Shown piece by piece: positions 52,438 to 61,729 of a stretch of 64,000 nt of DNA. The stretch's first letter is position 1, and every line of letters begins with the position of its first letter. The stretch is taken from assembly GCF_000739655.1 (NCBI RefSeq), contig NZ_BATR01000102.1:1-64000 (forward strand), in the 5' to 3' direction. This DNA comes from Verrucomicrobium sp. BvORR106 (GTDB taxonomy: Bacteria > Verrucomicrobiota > Verrucomicrobiia > Verrucomicrobiales > Verrucomicrobiaceae). Both the position numbers and the translations under genes were made by a program. Under the pieces are notes generated by a model. That model was not told the origin of the DNA. It saw nothing but the letters and a program-made list of their open reading frames with translations, and ran no database searches.

Positions 52438-54312
52438 ATGTCACAACAAAAATCTTCGAGCTGGACGCTGGCGCTGGTCGCCCTTGGGGTGGTTTACGGG
52501 GACATTGGGACGAGCCCGCTCTACGCCTTGCGCGAGTGTCTGCATGGTCGCTATGAGGCGGGGAATGCGCTGACGGTCCTGGGTCCGGTCTCCCTGATGA
52601 TCTGGTCGCTGACCATCATCGTGATGATCAAGTACCTGTTCCTCCTGAGCAAGGCGGACAACCAGGGGGAGGGCGGGATCTTTGCCCTTTACTCCTTATT
52701 GCGTCAGCAGAAGGCGGGTTTGAGCAAGCGGGCTGTTTCAGTGTTGAGTCTGATCGCTCTCGTGGGTGCGGCGCTGTTGTATGGCGATGGCATCATCACC
52801 CCGGCCATCTCCGTTTTGGCGGCGGTGGAGGGGATCGAGCGGGTCAGCCCAGGGCTGCCGCATTGGGTCATTCCCGTGATTGCGGCCTGTATTCTCCTGG
52901 GGCTCTTCCTGGTGCAGCGACACGGTACGGGTCGCATCGGGGGCAGTTTTGGTCCGGTGATGCTGGTCTGGTTTTCGGCTTTGGCGGGCCTTGGTCTTTG
53001 GCATCTGCTGCGCGATCCCAGCATCCTCTGGGCGCTCTCCCCTCACTACGGGGTGCAGTACCTTTGGTATGAAGGGGCCCAATCCTTCCACATCATGGGG
53101 ACGGTGCTGCTGGCAGTTACTGGGTGTGAGGCTTTGTATGCGGACATTGGCCACTTCGGCCGGGAGGCGATGAAGCGCTCCTGGGTGTACGTAGCCTATC
53201 CTGCTCTGGTCTTGAACTACCTCGGCCAGGGGGCTCTGCTCCTGAACAATCCCAAGGCTGCGGAGCATCCCTTCTACAGCATGGTGGAAGGTCACCTGCT
53301 GATCCCGCTGGTCATCCTGGCCACGATGGCCACCATTATCGCCTCCCAGGCCATGATCACGGGGGTCTTCTCCCTCACCCAGCAGGCGGTGCAGTTGGGC
53401 TTTGTGCCGCGGCTCAAGATCGTGCATACCTCCACCGATGTCCGCGGCCAGATCTACATGCCGCAGATCAACACGCTGCTCTGCGTGGCGTGTCTGGGAT
53501 TGGTGCTGTACTTCAAGGAATCTTCCGCCCTGGCTTCGGCCTACGGTCTCTCAGTCGCCTCGGACATGGTGCTCAGCAGCATCCTGCTCTTCATGGTCAT
53601 GACCCGCCTGTGGAAGTGGGAGACCTGGAAGGCGGCGATCCCGATCGCGCTCTTCCTGCTCCTCGAGAGTGGCTACTGGCTAGGCAGTATCTTCAAGCTC
53701 TTCCACGGCGCGTGGATCCCGCTCATCATCACCGGCCTGCTCTGGATGCTGATGAAGACTTGGCGGGACGGTCGGGCCATTCTCATCAAGCGGGTCACCC
53801 GCAGTCTGGTGCCGGTGGTGCATCTGGTGGACGAGATCAAGCGCGGCAAGATCCATCGCGTGCAGGGCATTGGTGTGTTCATGTCATCGTCTGGCGATGG
53901 ACTTCCCCTGGTGCTGCTGCACCATCTGAAGCACAACAAGGTGCTGCATGAGGTGGCGGTGTTGCTGACGGTGAAGTTCGAGGAGGAGCCCTTCATCGAC
54001 TCCGAGCGCCGCGTGGAGGTGGTGGACCTGCACGAAAGCTTCTTCCGCGTCATCCTGCACTACGGCTACAGTGAGTCCCCTGAGGTGATGCGCGACATGT
54101 GCCGCGCCCTGAAGGACCGCGGGATCACGAAGCTCAATGATATGAGCTTCTACCAGAGCCGCGAGCTCCTGCTGACCGACGGCAACGGCCGCATGGCCAC
54201 CTGGCGCAAGAAGCTCTTTGTCTTTCTCTCCCGAGTGGCGCGTCCCGCCACGGGCTACTTCCAGCTGCCTTCCCGGCAGGTGATTGAACTGGGTATTCAA
54301 CTCGAACTCTGA
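52438..54312 (+). CDS. kup: Potassium uptake protein Kup (copy 1)
   Basis: A 624-residue KUP/HAK/KT transporter. Motifs: [20 protein letters not shown] at the N-terminus, [37 protein letters not shown], and [20 protein letters not shown], with twelve hydrophobic segments and a cytoplasmic tail of about 160 residues. Kup imports potassium by proton symport. ATG 52438 (MSQQKSSSW) is chosen; the frame is open 30 codons upstream but has no similarity. A paralogue follows 108 bp downstream. Confidence 0.93.
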   Translation: MSQQKSSSWTLALVALGVVYGDIGTSPLYALRECLHGRYEAGNALTVLGPVSLMIWSLTIIVMIKYLFLLSKADNQGEGGIFALYSLLRQQKAGLSKRAVSVLSLIALVGAALLYGDGIITPAISVLAAVEGIERVSPGLPHWVIPVIAACILLGLFLVQRHGTGRIGGSFGPVMLVWFSALAGLGLWHLLRDPSILWALSPHYGVQYLWYEGAQSFHIMGTVLLAVTGCEALYADIGHFGREAMKRSWVYVAYPALVLNYLGQGALLLNNPKAAEHPFYSMVEGHLLIPLVILATMATIIASQAMITGVFSLTQQAVQLGFVPRLKIVHTSTDVRGQIYMPQINTLLCVACLGLVLYFKESSALASAYGLSVASDMVLSSILLFMVMTRLWKWETWKAAIPIALFLLLESGYWLGSIFKLFHGAWIPLIITGLLWMLMKTWRDGRAILIKRVTRSLVPVVHLVDEIKRGKIHRVQGIGVFMSSSGDGLPLVLLHHLKHNKVLHEVAVLLTVKFEEEPFIDSERRVEVVDLHESFFRVILHYGYSESPEVMRDMCRALKDRGITKLNDMSFYQSRELLLTDGNGRMATWRKKLFVFLSRVARPATGYFQLPSRQVIELGIQLEL

Positions 54313-54420
54313 TCGACGTAATACGCCGCCTTGCTGGCATGAACCCTGTTCACAATCCACCCTGCCAAAGCTGAGGGAGAAAATTCTCCCGGACCCAAAA
54401 TTTCTCGGGCCGGGAATGCT

Positions 54421-56298
54421 ATGCACCACAACGACACGTCAAAAAGCTGGCCCCTGGCGCTCGCCGCCTTGGGGGTAGTGTATGGGGACATCGGAACCAG
54501 CCCGCTGTACGCACTGCGGGAGTGTTTGGGAGAGGGGAGATTCCTTTCGACCGATCCGGTGACGGTGCTGGGGCCGGTGTCGCTGATGCTGTGGTCCTTC
54601 ATCCTGATCGTGTCGGTGAAGTATCTGCTCATGCTCACCCGGGCGACCAACCAGGGTGAGGGCGGGGTGTTTGCTTTGCTCTCCATTCTGAAGCAGCCGG
54701 TCGCGGGGCTCAGTTCCAAGGCCATCTCGTGGCTGGGGCTCTTTGCCATCCTCGGGGCGGCGCTCATGTACGGGGACGGCGTGATCACGCCTGCCATCTC
54801 GGTGCTGTCGGCCGTGGAGGGGTTAAAGGAAATCGACCCCCACTTTGAGCAGTACATTGTGCCGGTGGCGGTGGTGATCCTGTTGGGGGTGTTTTTTGTG
54901 CAACGGCACGGCACTCATCGCATCGGAGCCAGCTTTGGCCCGGTGATGGTGGTGTGGTTTGTCGTACTGGCCGGGACTGGGATTGTGAACGTGGTGGAGC
55001 ATCCGGCGGCTCTGAAGGCGCTGTCTCCACACTATGGCGTGCGCTACATCATCGAGCATGGCCATCATGGAATCGGGATCATGGGCTCTGTCTTGCTGTG
55101 CGTGACGGGGTGTGAGGCGCTCTATGCGGACATTGGCCACTTCGGGGCCACGGCTATGCGTCGCTCCTGGTTCCTTCTGGCGGGACCGGCCCTTTCTTTG
55201 AACTACATGGGCCAGGCGGGCCTGGTGCTGGCGAACCCGGAGGCTCACGGCAACCCTTTCTACCGCATGGTGCCGGGCGGCTGGCTGGTGCCGATGGTCA
55301 TCCTGGCCACGATGGCCACCATCATCGCCTCCCAGGCCATGATCACCGGCGTCTTCTCCCTCACTCAGCAGGCGGTACAACTGGGCTACCTGCCACGACT
55401 GAAGATCAAGCACACGAACCCAGATCTTCGCGGTCAGATCTACATGCCGCAGATCAACTCCCTGCTGTGCGTGGCCTGTCTGGCGCTCGTCGTGAGTTTC
55501 AAGAGCTCGGGCGCACTGGCGGCTGCCTACGGCCTCTCCGTCTCTGCCAACATGGTGCTGAGTACCATCCTCTTCTACGCTGTTGCGGTGCGCGTCTGGA
55601 AGTGGTCGCTCTGGAAGGCTCTCATCCCGGTGATCGCCTTCCTGCTGCTGGAGTGCTCCTACGTGGCAGGCAGCCTCACGAAGCTGTTCCACGGGGCTTG
55701 GATGCCGGTGCTGGCCACTGTCGTCCTGTGGATCGTGATGAAAACCTGGCAGGATGGTCGTGCCATTCTCTGGCGGCTGGTCAAGCAGGGGCAATTGCCG
55801 ACGGAACACCTCATCGCCGAATTGGAGAACAACCGGATCACTCGAGTGAAGGGCACAGGCGTCTTCATGAGCGGCACCGCCGATGGTCTGCCATTGGTGA
55901 TGCTCCACCACCTGAAGCACAACAAAGCCCTCCATGAACGGGTGGTGCTGCTGACCATCCAGTTCCACGAGGAGCCGTATGTGAAGGAAGAGAAGCGGGT
56001 CTCCGCGATTGAACTGGCTCCCAAGTTCCACCGCGTGGTGTTGCACTACGGCTTTGTGGAGTCGCCAGATGTGATGCGTGATCTCTGCCACGCTTTGGAG
56101 TTCAAGAAGATGCACGAAATGAGCAACATCAGCTTCTACCAGGCGAGAGAACTTCTCCTGCCCACGGGGCGGGGGAAAATGGCCGAGTGGCGCAAGAAGC
56201 TATTTGTCTCCCTGTCCCGAGCCGCCCGTCCGGCTACCGGCTACTTTGACCTGCCCTCCCGGCAGGTGATTGAGCTGGGCATCCAGATGGAGCTGTGA
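54421..56298 (+). CDS. kup: Potassium uptake protein Kup (copy 2)
   Basis: A 625-residue paralogue of the gene before it. It shares [75 protein letters not shown] and the C-terminal end QVIELGIQ(M)EL. The two proteins are strongly alike along their full length including the tail, but differ at many positions, which points to an old tandem duplication and not a recent one. Different affinity or regulation is possible. Confidence 0.93.
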   Translation: MHHNDTSKSWPLALAALGVVYGDIGTSPLYALRECLGEGRFLSTDPVTVLGPVSLMLWSFILIVSVKYLLMLTRATNQGEGGVFALLSILKQPVAGLSSKAISWLGLFAILGAALMYGDGVITPAISVLSAVEGLKEIDPHFEQYIVPVAVVILLGVFFVQRHGTHRIGASFGPVMVVWFVVLAGTGIVNVVEHPAALKALSPHYGVRYIIEHGHHGIGIMGSVLLCVTGCEALYADIGHFGATAMRRSWFLLAGPALSLNYMGQAGLVLANPEAHGNPFYRMVPGGWLVPMVILATMATIIASQAMITGVFSLTQQAVQLGYLPRLKIKHTNPDLRGQIYMPQINSLLCVACLALVVSFKSSGALAAAYGLSVSANMVLSTILFYAVAVRVWKWSLWKALIPVIAFLLLECSYVAGSLTKLFHGAWMPVLATVVLWIVMKTWQDGRAILWRLVKQGQLPTEHLIAELENNRITRVKGTGVFMSGTADGLPLVMLHHLKHNKALHERVVLLTIQFHEEPYVKEEKRVSAIELAPKFHRVVLHYGFVESPDVMRDLCHALEFKKMHEMSNISFYQARELLLPTGRGKMAEWRKKLFVSLSRAARPATGYFDLPSRQVIELGIQMEL

Positions 56299-56504
56299 CC
56301 GGCCCGACTCGGGTTGAAACCGAGGCGGTTGGATCTGGCCAAGAGGGGAGGACATCGCCCCTCGGCCGGATCCGAAATCAAAAATCACAATTTCAAAATT
56401 TTCCCTTCACCCCAGCGGCTTCCTCCCGGCGTAAAATATTCCCTTTGCACCGGGGGTTTTCCTTCTATGTTCCGCCGCTCGCCCCAGCAACCATCACCTA
56501 TTTA

Positions 56505-58043
56505 ATGAGCATTCAACGAGCGCTTCTCTCTGTATCCGACAAGACCGGTCTTGCGGATTTTGCCAAAGGTCTGTCTTTGATGGGGGTGGAACTCCTCTCC
56601 AGCGGCGGGACGGCCAAGTTCCTGGCAGCGGAGGGCATCGAGGTGAAGGAAGTCTCCGAGTTCACCGGCTTCCCCGAACTCTTCGACGGACGGGTCAAGA
56701 CCCTGCACCCCAAGATCCACGGTGGTCTGCTCCAGCGTCGCGATCTGCCGGAGCACAAAAAGCAGGCGGAAGAGCACGACATTCCCTGCATCGATCTCGT
56801 GGTGGTGAATCTCTATCCCTTTGAAGAGACGATCTCCAAGCCGGATGTGACCCTGGAAGACGCCATCGAGAACATCGACATCGGCGGCCCCTCCATGCTC
56901 CGCTCCGCTGCGAAGAACTACCAGAGCGTGACGGTCGTCACGGATCCGGCGGATTACTCGACGGTGCTCAAGGAAATGAATCACAACAAGGGGGACACCA
57001 AGCTGTCCACCCGCGAGCGTCTGGCCACCAAGGTCTTCCAGCGGACGGCGGCCTACGACGCCGCCATCGCCCGCTACCTGAACAAGGAGCAGGAGACGGC
57101 CAAGAGTTTCAACCTCAGCCTGCCGCTCTACAGCGAGCTGCGCTACGGTGACAATCCGCACCAGGAAGCCGCTCTGTACGGCAACTTCGGCGACTACTTC
57201 GTGAAGCTGCACGGCAAGGAGCTCAGCTACACCAACGTGCTCGACATCGAGAGCGCGGCGGGGATTGCCCTTGAGTTCCGCCGCCCGACCGTGGCCATCC
57301 TCAAGCACACCAATCCGTGTGGCGTGGGCTGTGCGGATGGGGACCTGCGCGAAGCCTGGGAAAAGGCTTTTGAAACGGACAAGCAGGCTCCTTTTGGCGG
57401 CGTGATCGTCACGAACCGTCCCATGACCCTTGGCCTCGCCAAGATCATCGGGGAGATCTTCACCGACGTGATCATCGCTCCGGACTACGAGGCGGATGCC
57501 CGCGCCCTGCTGCAGAAGAAGAAGAATCTTCGCCTCATCCAGATGCTGCCGAATGTGGCGGAAGCACTCGCTCAGCCGGTGCTTCGCTCCGCCCCTGGCG
57601 GTCTGATGGTGATGGACAGCGATCCCAAGGCCCTCGGCCTCGACAACATCGAGAGCAAGGTCAAGACCAAGCGTCCTCCGACGACAGAGGAAATCGAAGC
57701 CATGCGCTTTGCCTGGCGCGTGGTGAAGCACGTCAAGTCCAACGCCATCGTCTTCGCGTCCAGCGACCGTACGCTCGGCATTGGTGCCGGCCAGATGAGC
57801 CGCGTGGACTCCTGCCGCATTGCGGTGTGGAAGGCCAAGGAAGCGGGCTTGTCCCTTCAGGGCAGCGCCGTGGGCAGCGATGCCATGTTCCCCTTCGCAG
57901 ACGGCCTTGTCGCCTGTGCGGATGCCGGTGCCACCTGCGCGATCCAGCCGGGCGGTTCCATGCGAGACGAGGAAGTCATCGCCGCCGCCAATGAGCGGGA
58001 AATGGCGATGGTCTTCACCGGTTCACGGCACTTCAAACACTAG
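56505..58043 (+). CDS. purH: Bifunctional AICAR transformylase/IMP cyclohydrolase
   Basis: A 512-residue enzyme for the last two steps of IMP synthesis. The N-terminal MGS-like cyclohydrolase domain has [47 protein letters not shown] and [15 protein letters not shown]. The transformylase domain has [28 protein letters not shown] (catalytic Lys and His) and [11 protein letters not shown]. The length is that of the family. ATG 56505 ([12 protein letters not shown]) is chosen since upstream codons show no similarity. Confidence 0.97.
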   Translation: MSIQRALLSVSDKTGLADFAKGLSLMGVELLSSGGTAKFLAAEGIEVKEVSEFTGFPELFDGRVKTLHPKIHGGLLQRRDLPEHKKQAEEHDIPCIDLVVVNLYPFEETISKPDVTLEDAIENIDIGGPSMLRSAAKNYQSVTVVTDPADYSTVLKEMNHNKGDTKLSTRERLATKVFQRTAAYDAAIARYLNKEQETAKSFNLSLPLYSELRYGDNPHQEAALYGNFGDYFVKLHGKELSYTNVLDIESAAGIALEFRRPTVAILKHTNPCGVGCADGDLREAWEKAFETDKQAPFGGVIVTNRPMTLGLAKIIGEIFTDVIIAPDYEADARALLQKKKNLRLIQMLPNVAEALAQPVLRSAPGGLMVMDSDPKALGLDNIESKVKTKRPPTTEEIEAMRFAWRVVKHVKSNAIVFASSDRTLGIGAGQMSRVDSCRIAVWKAKEAGLSLQGSAVGSDAMFPFADGLVACADAGATCAIQPGGSMRDEEVIAAANEREMAMVFTGSRHFKH

Positions 58044-58061
58044 GGAATGAAAGAGTTAGGA

Positions 58062-58170
58062 GTTAAGGGTTAGGTGTTAGGAGGCCGTTGATACCGGTTT
58101 CTTGCGACACCCGCACTCTGGATGATTGTCTGGAGGCCAGACGCTTAACTCATTTCTCATAACCCTTAAC
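58062..58170. repeat. Inverted repeat pair between purH and pdxJ
   Basis: GTTAAGGGTTA (58062-58072) is perfectly inverted at 58160-58170 (TAACCCTTAAC). It sits among further GTTAGG words (58055-58080). It could be a small remnant element or a weak structured leader of pdxJ. Confidence 0.5.
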
Positions 58171-58180
58171 CTCGACTCAC

Positions 58181-58927
58181 ATGCTCTCCCTCGGTGTTAA
58201 CATCGACCACGTGGCCACGCTGCGTCAGGCGCGCTATGCCACAATGCTGGATTCTCCCAATGCTGAGCCTGTGCTGCTGGATGCGGCACGGGAGTCAGAG
58301 GCGGCGGGGGCCCATTCCATCACGGTGCATTTGCGGGCAGACCGCCGGCACATTCAGGATGCGGATGTCTGGCTGCTGAAGCGGGAACTGAAGGTGAAGT
58401 TGAATCTCGAGATGGGCAATACTCCGGAGATTCTGGACATTGCCCTGCATGTGAAGCCGGACTTCGCCTGCCTCGTGCCGGAGAATCGCCAGGAGATCAC
58501 GACCGAAGGCGGACTGGACGTGCCGGGGCACGCCAAGTCGCTCAAGGAAACTACCACCCGACTCAAGGAGAACGGCACCCAAGTCAGCTTCTTTGTGGAT
58601 CCCGTGCTGGATCACATCTACGCCGCTGCTGACTGTGGGGCGAACATGGTGGAACTGCACACGGGAACTTTTGCCAATGCCACGGGGGAAGCCCGTGCGG
58701 TGGAAGTTTCCCGCCTGGTGGCGGCAGCCGCGCTGGCCAAGGATTTGGGCTTGCAGGTCAATGCCGGCCATGGGTTGACCACACGCAACCTCCCTGATCT
58801 CTTCACCGTGCCGCATCTGGCGGAGCTCAACATCGGCCACAGCCTTGTGGCCCGTGCCGTGACCGTTGGTCTGCGCAGGGCCGTGGAAGAGATGCTTGAG
58901 GTGATGGCGACCTACGAGAAACACTGA
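58181..58927 (+). CDS. pdxJ: Pyridoxine 5'-phosphate synthase
   Basis: A 248-residue enzyme that condenses 3-amino-2-oxopropyl phosphate with deoxyxylulose 5-phosphate to pyridoxine phosphate. Motifs: LGVNIDHVATLRQAR, GAHSITVHLRADRRHIQDAD, LNLEMGNTPEIL, CLVPENRQEITTEGGLDV, VNAGHGLTTRN, ELNIGHSLVARAVTVGL. Length and motifs are typical. It is followed by acpS after 66 bp, the common bacterial order. Confidence 0.97.
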   Translation: MLSLGVNIDHVATLRQARYATMLDSPNAEPVLLDAARESEAAGAHSITVHLRADRRHIQDADVWLLKRELKVKLNLEMGNTPEILDIALHVKPDFACLVPENRQEITTEGGLDVPGHAKSLKETTTRLKENGTQVSFFVDPVLDHIYAAADCGANMVELHTGTFANATGEARAVEVSRLVAAAALAKDLGLQVNAGHGLTTRNLPDLFTVPHLAELNIGHSLVARAVTVGLRRAVEEMLEVMATYEKH

Positions 58928-58993
58928 TCATGTTCATTTTCGGGGTGGCGGGAGCTTGTCTCTGCTGCCACCCGCAACTTCGCCTTTTGCCAG

Positions 58994-59377
58994 ATGACAC
59001 CCTTCTCCACCGGTCTGGACCTCGTTGAGGTGCCCCGCATCCGGGCGCTGCTGGAGAAACACGGGAATCGGTTTAAGGAAAGAACGTTCACCTCCGGCGA
59101 GATCGCTTATTGCGATGCCTGCGCGGATCCGGCCATTCACTACGCCGCCCGGTTCGCGGCCAAGGAGGCTGTGGCCAAGGCGTTGGGGACGGGTTTTGCC
59201 GATGGGGTGAGCTGGCAGGACATTGAGGTGCTGAGAGATGGAAAGGGCTGCCCGTCCATCGAGCTTCACGGTGGAGCCGTCCACGTGGCGGAGCTGTCCG
59301 GGATCAAGAAGGTGTTGCTGAGCCTGACCCATACCAAGGAGATGGCCGCCGCCAGTGTGGTGGCTTGCGCTGGGTGA
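58994..59377 (+). CDS. acpS: Holo-[acyl-carrier-protein] synthase
   Basis: A 127-residue phosphopantetheinyl transferase that activates acyl carrier protein. Motifs: STGLDLVEVPRIRALLEKHG (metal-binding Asp), FTSGEIAYCD, and AARFAAKEAVAKALGTGF (WDGK-like F-x-x-KEA motif), with SLTHTKEMAAASVVA at the end. The length is normal. It lies downstream of pdxJ. Confidence 0.95.
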   Translation: MTPFSTGLDLVEVPRIRALLEKHGNRFKERTFTSGEIAYCDACADPAIHYAARFAAKEAVAKALGTGFADGVSWQDIEVLRDGKGCPSIELHGGAVHVAELSGIKKVLLSLTHTKEMAAASVVACAG

Positions 59378-59508
59378 ACTGGGTATCACTGGCTGGGTCG
59401 AGAAACAAGGGGGGAGCCGCTTGATGTCCCGGTTTTGAAACCCAAGAATCGATGGGTCTGTGTGTGATTTCTCATTTGCCCTCCCGGGGAGAACGGCAAG
59501 AATGGGCG

Positions 59509-60717
59509 ATGCTCCCTCGCGAAGATATTGATCAACTGGCTGCCGATACCGTGCAGCGAGCTCCCCATGAGGCTGCCGAACTCCTGACGGGCCACAAGGA
59601 CGAGGACGTGATCGCGGTGTTGGAGCTGGTGAACCCCTTGGTCTGTCAGCAGATCTTGCGTGAACTGGACGATCGCCGTCGGTCAGAACTGCTGGCTTCC
59701 GCACCTGTGGAAAAGGCCCGGCAGTGGATGCGGAACCAAGAGTACCCAGAGGACAGCGTGGGCTGGCTCATGGAACCGCCCGTGGCGGTGTTCCGCGCGC
59801 ACATGACGGTGCGGGAGACCATTGAGGCGATGCGGAAGCTCACCAAGAAGGCCTTCATCACCTACGGCTACGTCACCGACGGCCACAACAAACTCATCGG
59901 GGTGCTGGTCTTCCGTGACCTCATGCTGGCTGAGGCCGACAAGAAGTTGAGCGAGGTGATGTACACCAATCTCTTCTGGCTCAACCCCCAGATGGCGCTG
60001 ACGGACGCCATGAAGAGCACGCTGAACCGGCATTTCCCGGTCTATCCGGTCTGCGACGAGGACGGGCACCTGATGGGCCTCGTCCGCGGGCAGGCCATCT
60101 TTGAAGCCCGGGCCATGGAACTCTCCGCCCAGCCCGGTACCATGGTGGGGGTCAATGAGGAGGAGCGTCTCTCCACTCCCATGCCGCGCAGCCTCTGGAT
60201 GCGACACCCCTGGCTCCAGTTCAATCTCCTCACCGCCTTCATCGCCGCTGCGGTCGTAGGGGTGTTCCAGAAGACCTTGGATGAGATCGTCATTCTTGCC
60301 GCGTTTCTCCCGGTGCTTGCCGGGCAGAGCGGCAACACAGGTTGTCAGGCGCTGGCCGTGTGCTTGCGCGGTCTGACGCTGGGCGATCTCAAACCTGGTG
60401 ATGAAAAAATCCTCTTCGCCAAAGAAGGCGTCCTGGGGCTCCTGAACGGAGCGCTGGTTGGCGTGGTCGCCGGGGTGGGCATGTATGTCTTTGCCCGCAT
60501 GCAGGGCAATGAACACGCCTTCATGCTGGGTGTGGTGGTGTTGATTTCGATGATCGCCAGCTGCGTCATCAGCGGTTTGTCCGGGGCTTTGATTCCGCTC
60601 ACCCTTCGTCGTTTCGGGGCCGATCCCGCCACGGCGTCCAGCATCTTCCTGACCACCGCGACGGATGTCGTGAGCATGGGGACGTTCTTGGGATTGGCCA
60701 CATGGTTGATTCGGTAG
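59509..60717 (+). CDS. mgtE: Magnesium transporter MgtE
   Basis: About 402 residues. An N-terminal cytoplasmic MgtE domain (REDIDQLAADTVQRAPHEAA, RELDDRRRSELLA) is followed by a CBS pair (PPVAVFRAHMTVRETIEAMR, FPVYPVCDEDGHLMGLVRGQ), then a five-helix channel domain with PVLAGQSGNTGCQALAV and AGVGMYVFARM. These features match Mg2+ channels gated by internal magnesium. ATG 59509 (MLPREDIDQ) is preferred, but ATG 59452 would add 19 residues. No M-box riboswitch is evident upstream. Confidence 0.92.
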   Translation: MLPREDIDQLAADTVQRAPHEAAELLTGHKDEDVIAVLELVNPLVCQQILRELDDRRRSELLASAPVEKARQWMRNQEYPEDSVGWLMEPPVAVFRAHMTVRETIEAMRKLTKKAFITYGYVTDGHNKLIGVLVFRDLMLAEADKKLSEVMYTNLFWLNPQMALTDAMKSTLNRHFPVYPVCDEDGHLMGLVRGQAIFEARAMELSAQPGTMVGVNEEERLSTPMPRSLWMRHPWLQFNLLTAFIAAAVVGVFQKTLDEIVILAAFLPVLAGQSGNTGCQALAVCLRGLTLGDLKPGDEKILFAKEGVLGLLNGALVGVVAGVGMYVFARMQGNEHAFMLGVVVLISMIASCVISGLSGALIPLTLRRFGADPATASSIFLTTATDVVSMGTFLGLATWLIR

Positions 60718-61031
60718 AAAGACGCCAGACACCAGACTGCCAGACGCCAGACCTGAGAGTACAGGTGAGTTTGGATCTGCATGGGTGCGGCGACTGAGCC
60801 GGATGGCACATCCGGACTACGCCCGAGGTGCTATGCAGGAGTAGTCCGACGGTCCCCGTCGGTCAGGCCGCGAAGGGATTGAGCAGCAGTCACGAATGTC
60901 TTGCTGACCGCCAGTCGCGGGGAGTGGTGCGGTCGGACAAGGTGCACACCCAATGTCGTGGGTTTCTCTCGCCATCAGGAGACGATGATGACGAGGACGG
61001 CCTTCCCACCTGACCGGTATTGATGCCATTT

Positions 61032-61092
61032 CCCAAGGTAGACTCGCTTGAGGCTCGTCAACCTTGGGCTTGTGGCCTCATCCCCTTCGGGG
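61032..61092. repeat. Two-hairpin intergenic element, copy 3
   Basis: The outer stem pairs CCCAAGG with CCTTGGG around TAGACTCGCTTGAGGCTCGT; the second hairpin is TCCCC-TTC-GGGGA. Same design as 7524 and 7728 with compensating base changes. Confidence 0.75.
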
Positions 61093-61213
61093 AAATGACG
61101 TGGAGGCTGCCGCTTGGGGATTGGCCGGGGAGTGAGGAGTCGGTCGCGCGGCAACTGCCATGCTGGCCGATTTCTGCATCGCTCTCAAGGTGCTCTTGTC
61201 TCCCACCAAACAA

Positions 61214-61237
61214 AGAGGGCGGCCGGAGCCGCCCTCT
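61214..61237 (-). terminator. Terminator-like hairpin downstream of catalase-related gene
   Basis: AGAGGGCGGC, loop CGGA, GCCGCCCTCT: perfect 10-bp stem. On the minus strand it is followed by TTTGTTTGG. Confidence 0.65.
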
Positions 61238-61315
61238 GGGGATTTGATGGGGTGTTTTTTCTTGGGGGGAGGAGTGGCCATTGGGGTTCAGGATCCACTC
61301 ACAGGGGGGAGGAGC

Positions 61316-61636
61316 TCAGGCACTGGCGGGAGCCGGGGCGCACTGGAGCGGCCGACGCTGCGACAAAGCGCGTGGCACGGAAAAACCGAGGGCATTCGCC
61401 AGGCCGATACCGTAGGAGGGATCGGTCCGGAAGATGTCGCAGATCTGGCTAAGCTGGACTTCACGCGGCAGGCCTGCCATGAGTCGGGCGATATTGCCGA
61501 AGAGGCGCTTCTGAAGATCCGCCGTCATGAAGCGGAAAAGATGGCCGGGCTGGCTGAACACTTCCTTCTCCTCGACGGCAGCCATGGTCGCGGACGCGGG
61601 CTGGGGAGCGAACTTGAGTGCAAGAGTGGGTGACAT
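61316..61636 (-). CDS. Catalase-related C-terminal domain, stand-alone or remnant
   Basis: A 106-residue protein whose middle matches the extreme C-terminus of haem catalases (FSQPGHLFRFMTADLQKRLF, NIARLMAGLPREVQLSQICD, DPSYGIGLANALGF). The haem-binding core is absent. The start at 61636 lies 93 bp from the divergent oxyR start, the usual place of katA. Either a catalase gene lost its core in an internal deletion that kept the promoter and end, or this is a small independent catalase-related protein. Its tail (RRPLQCAPAPASA) is odd for a catalase. It cannot have catalase activity. Confidence 0.75.
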   Translation of the reverse strand: MSPTLALKFAPQPASATMAAVEEKEVFSQPGHLFRFMTADLQKRLFGNIARLMAGLPREVQLSQICDIFRTDPSYGIGLANALGFSVPRALSQRRPLQCAPAPASA

Positions 61637-61685
61637 GACGGGAAGATCTTGTCGTCGACTTGCCCATTTTTGTTCAGCGCTTGCG

Positions 61686-61720
61686 ATAGTTAAAATACTA
61701 TGTTCCTATTGCGACTATAG
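61686..61720. promoter_or_regulatory. Candidate OxyR operator
   Basis: ATAGT-TAAAAT-ACTAT (61686-61701) is a perfect 5-bp inverted repeat, followed by CTAT at 61706 and CTATAG at 61715, spaced 8-9 bp. OxyR contacts four ATAG-like half sites at about one-turn intervals. The site abuts the oxyR start and lies in the divergent promoter region. The spacing is one base off the E. coli consensus. Confidence 0.55.
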
Positions 61721-61729
61721 ATACAGCCT

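Larger units (their letters stand above)
60718..61315. other. 598-bp intergenic stretch with hairpins
   Basis: No gene is supported. It contains GCCAGAC words (60724-60751), CCGGATG-gca-CATCCGG near 60798-60816, a GACGG/CCGTC stem near 60847-60862, copy 3 of the two-hairpin element (61032-61092) and a terminator (61214-61237). Confidence 0.6.

Noticed and set aside
59378-59508. M-box magnesium riboswitch before mgtE
   Set aside because: The leader is short and lacks recognisable M-box sequence.
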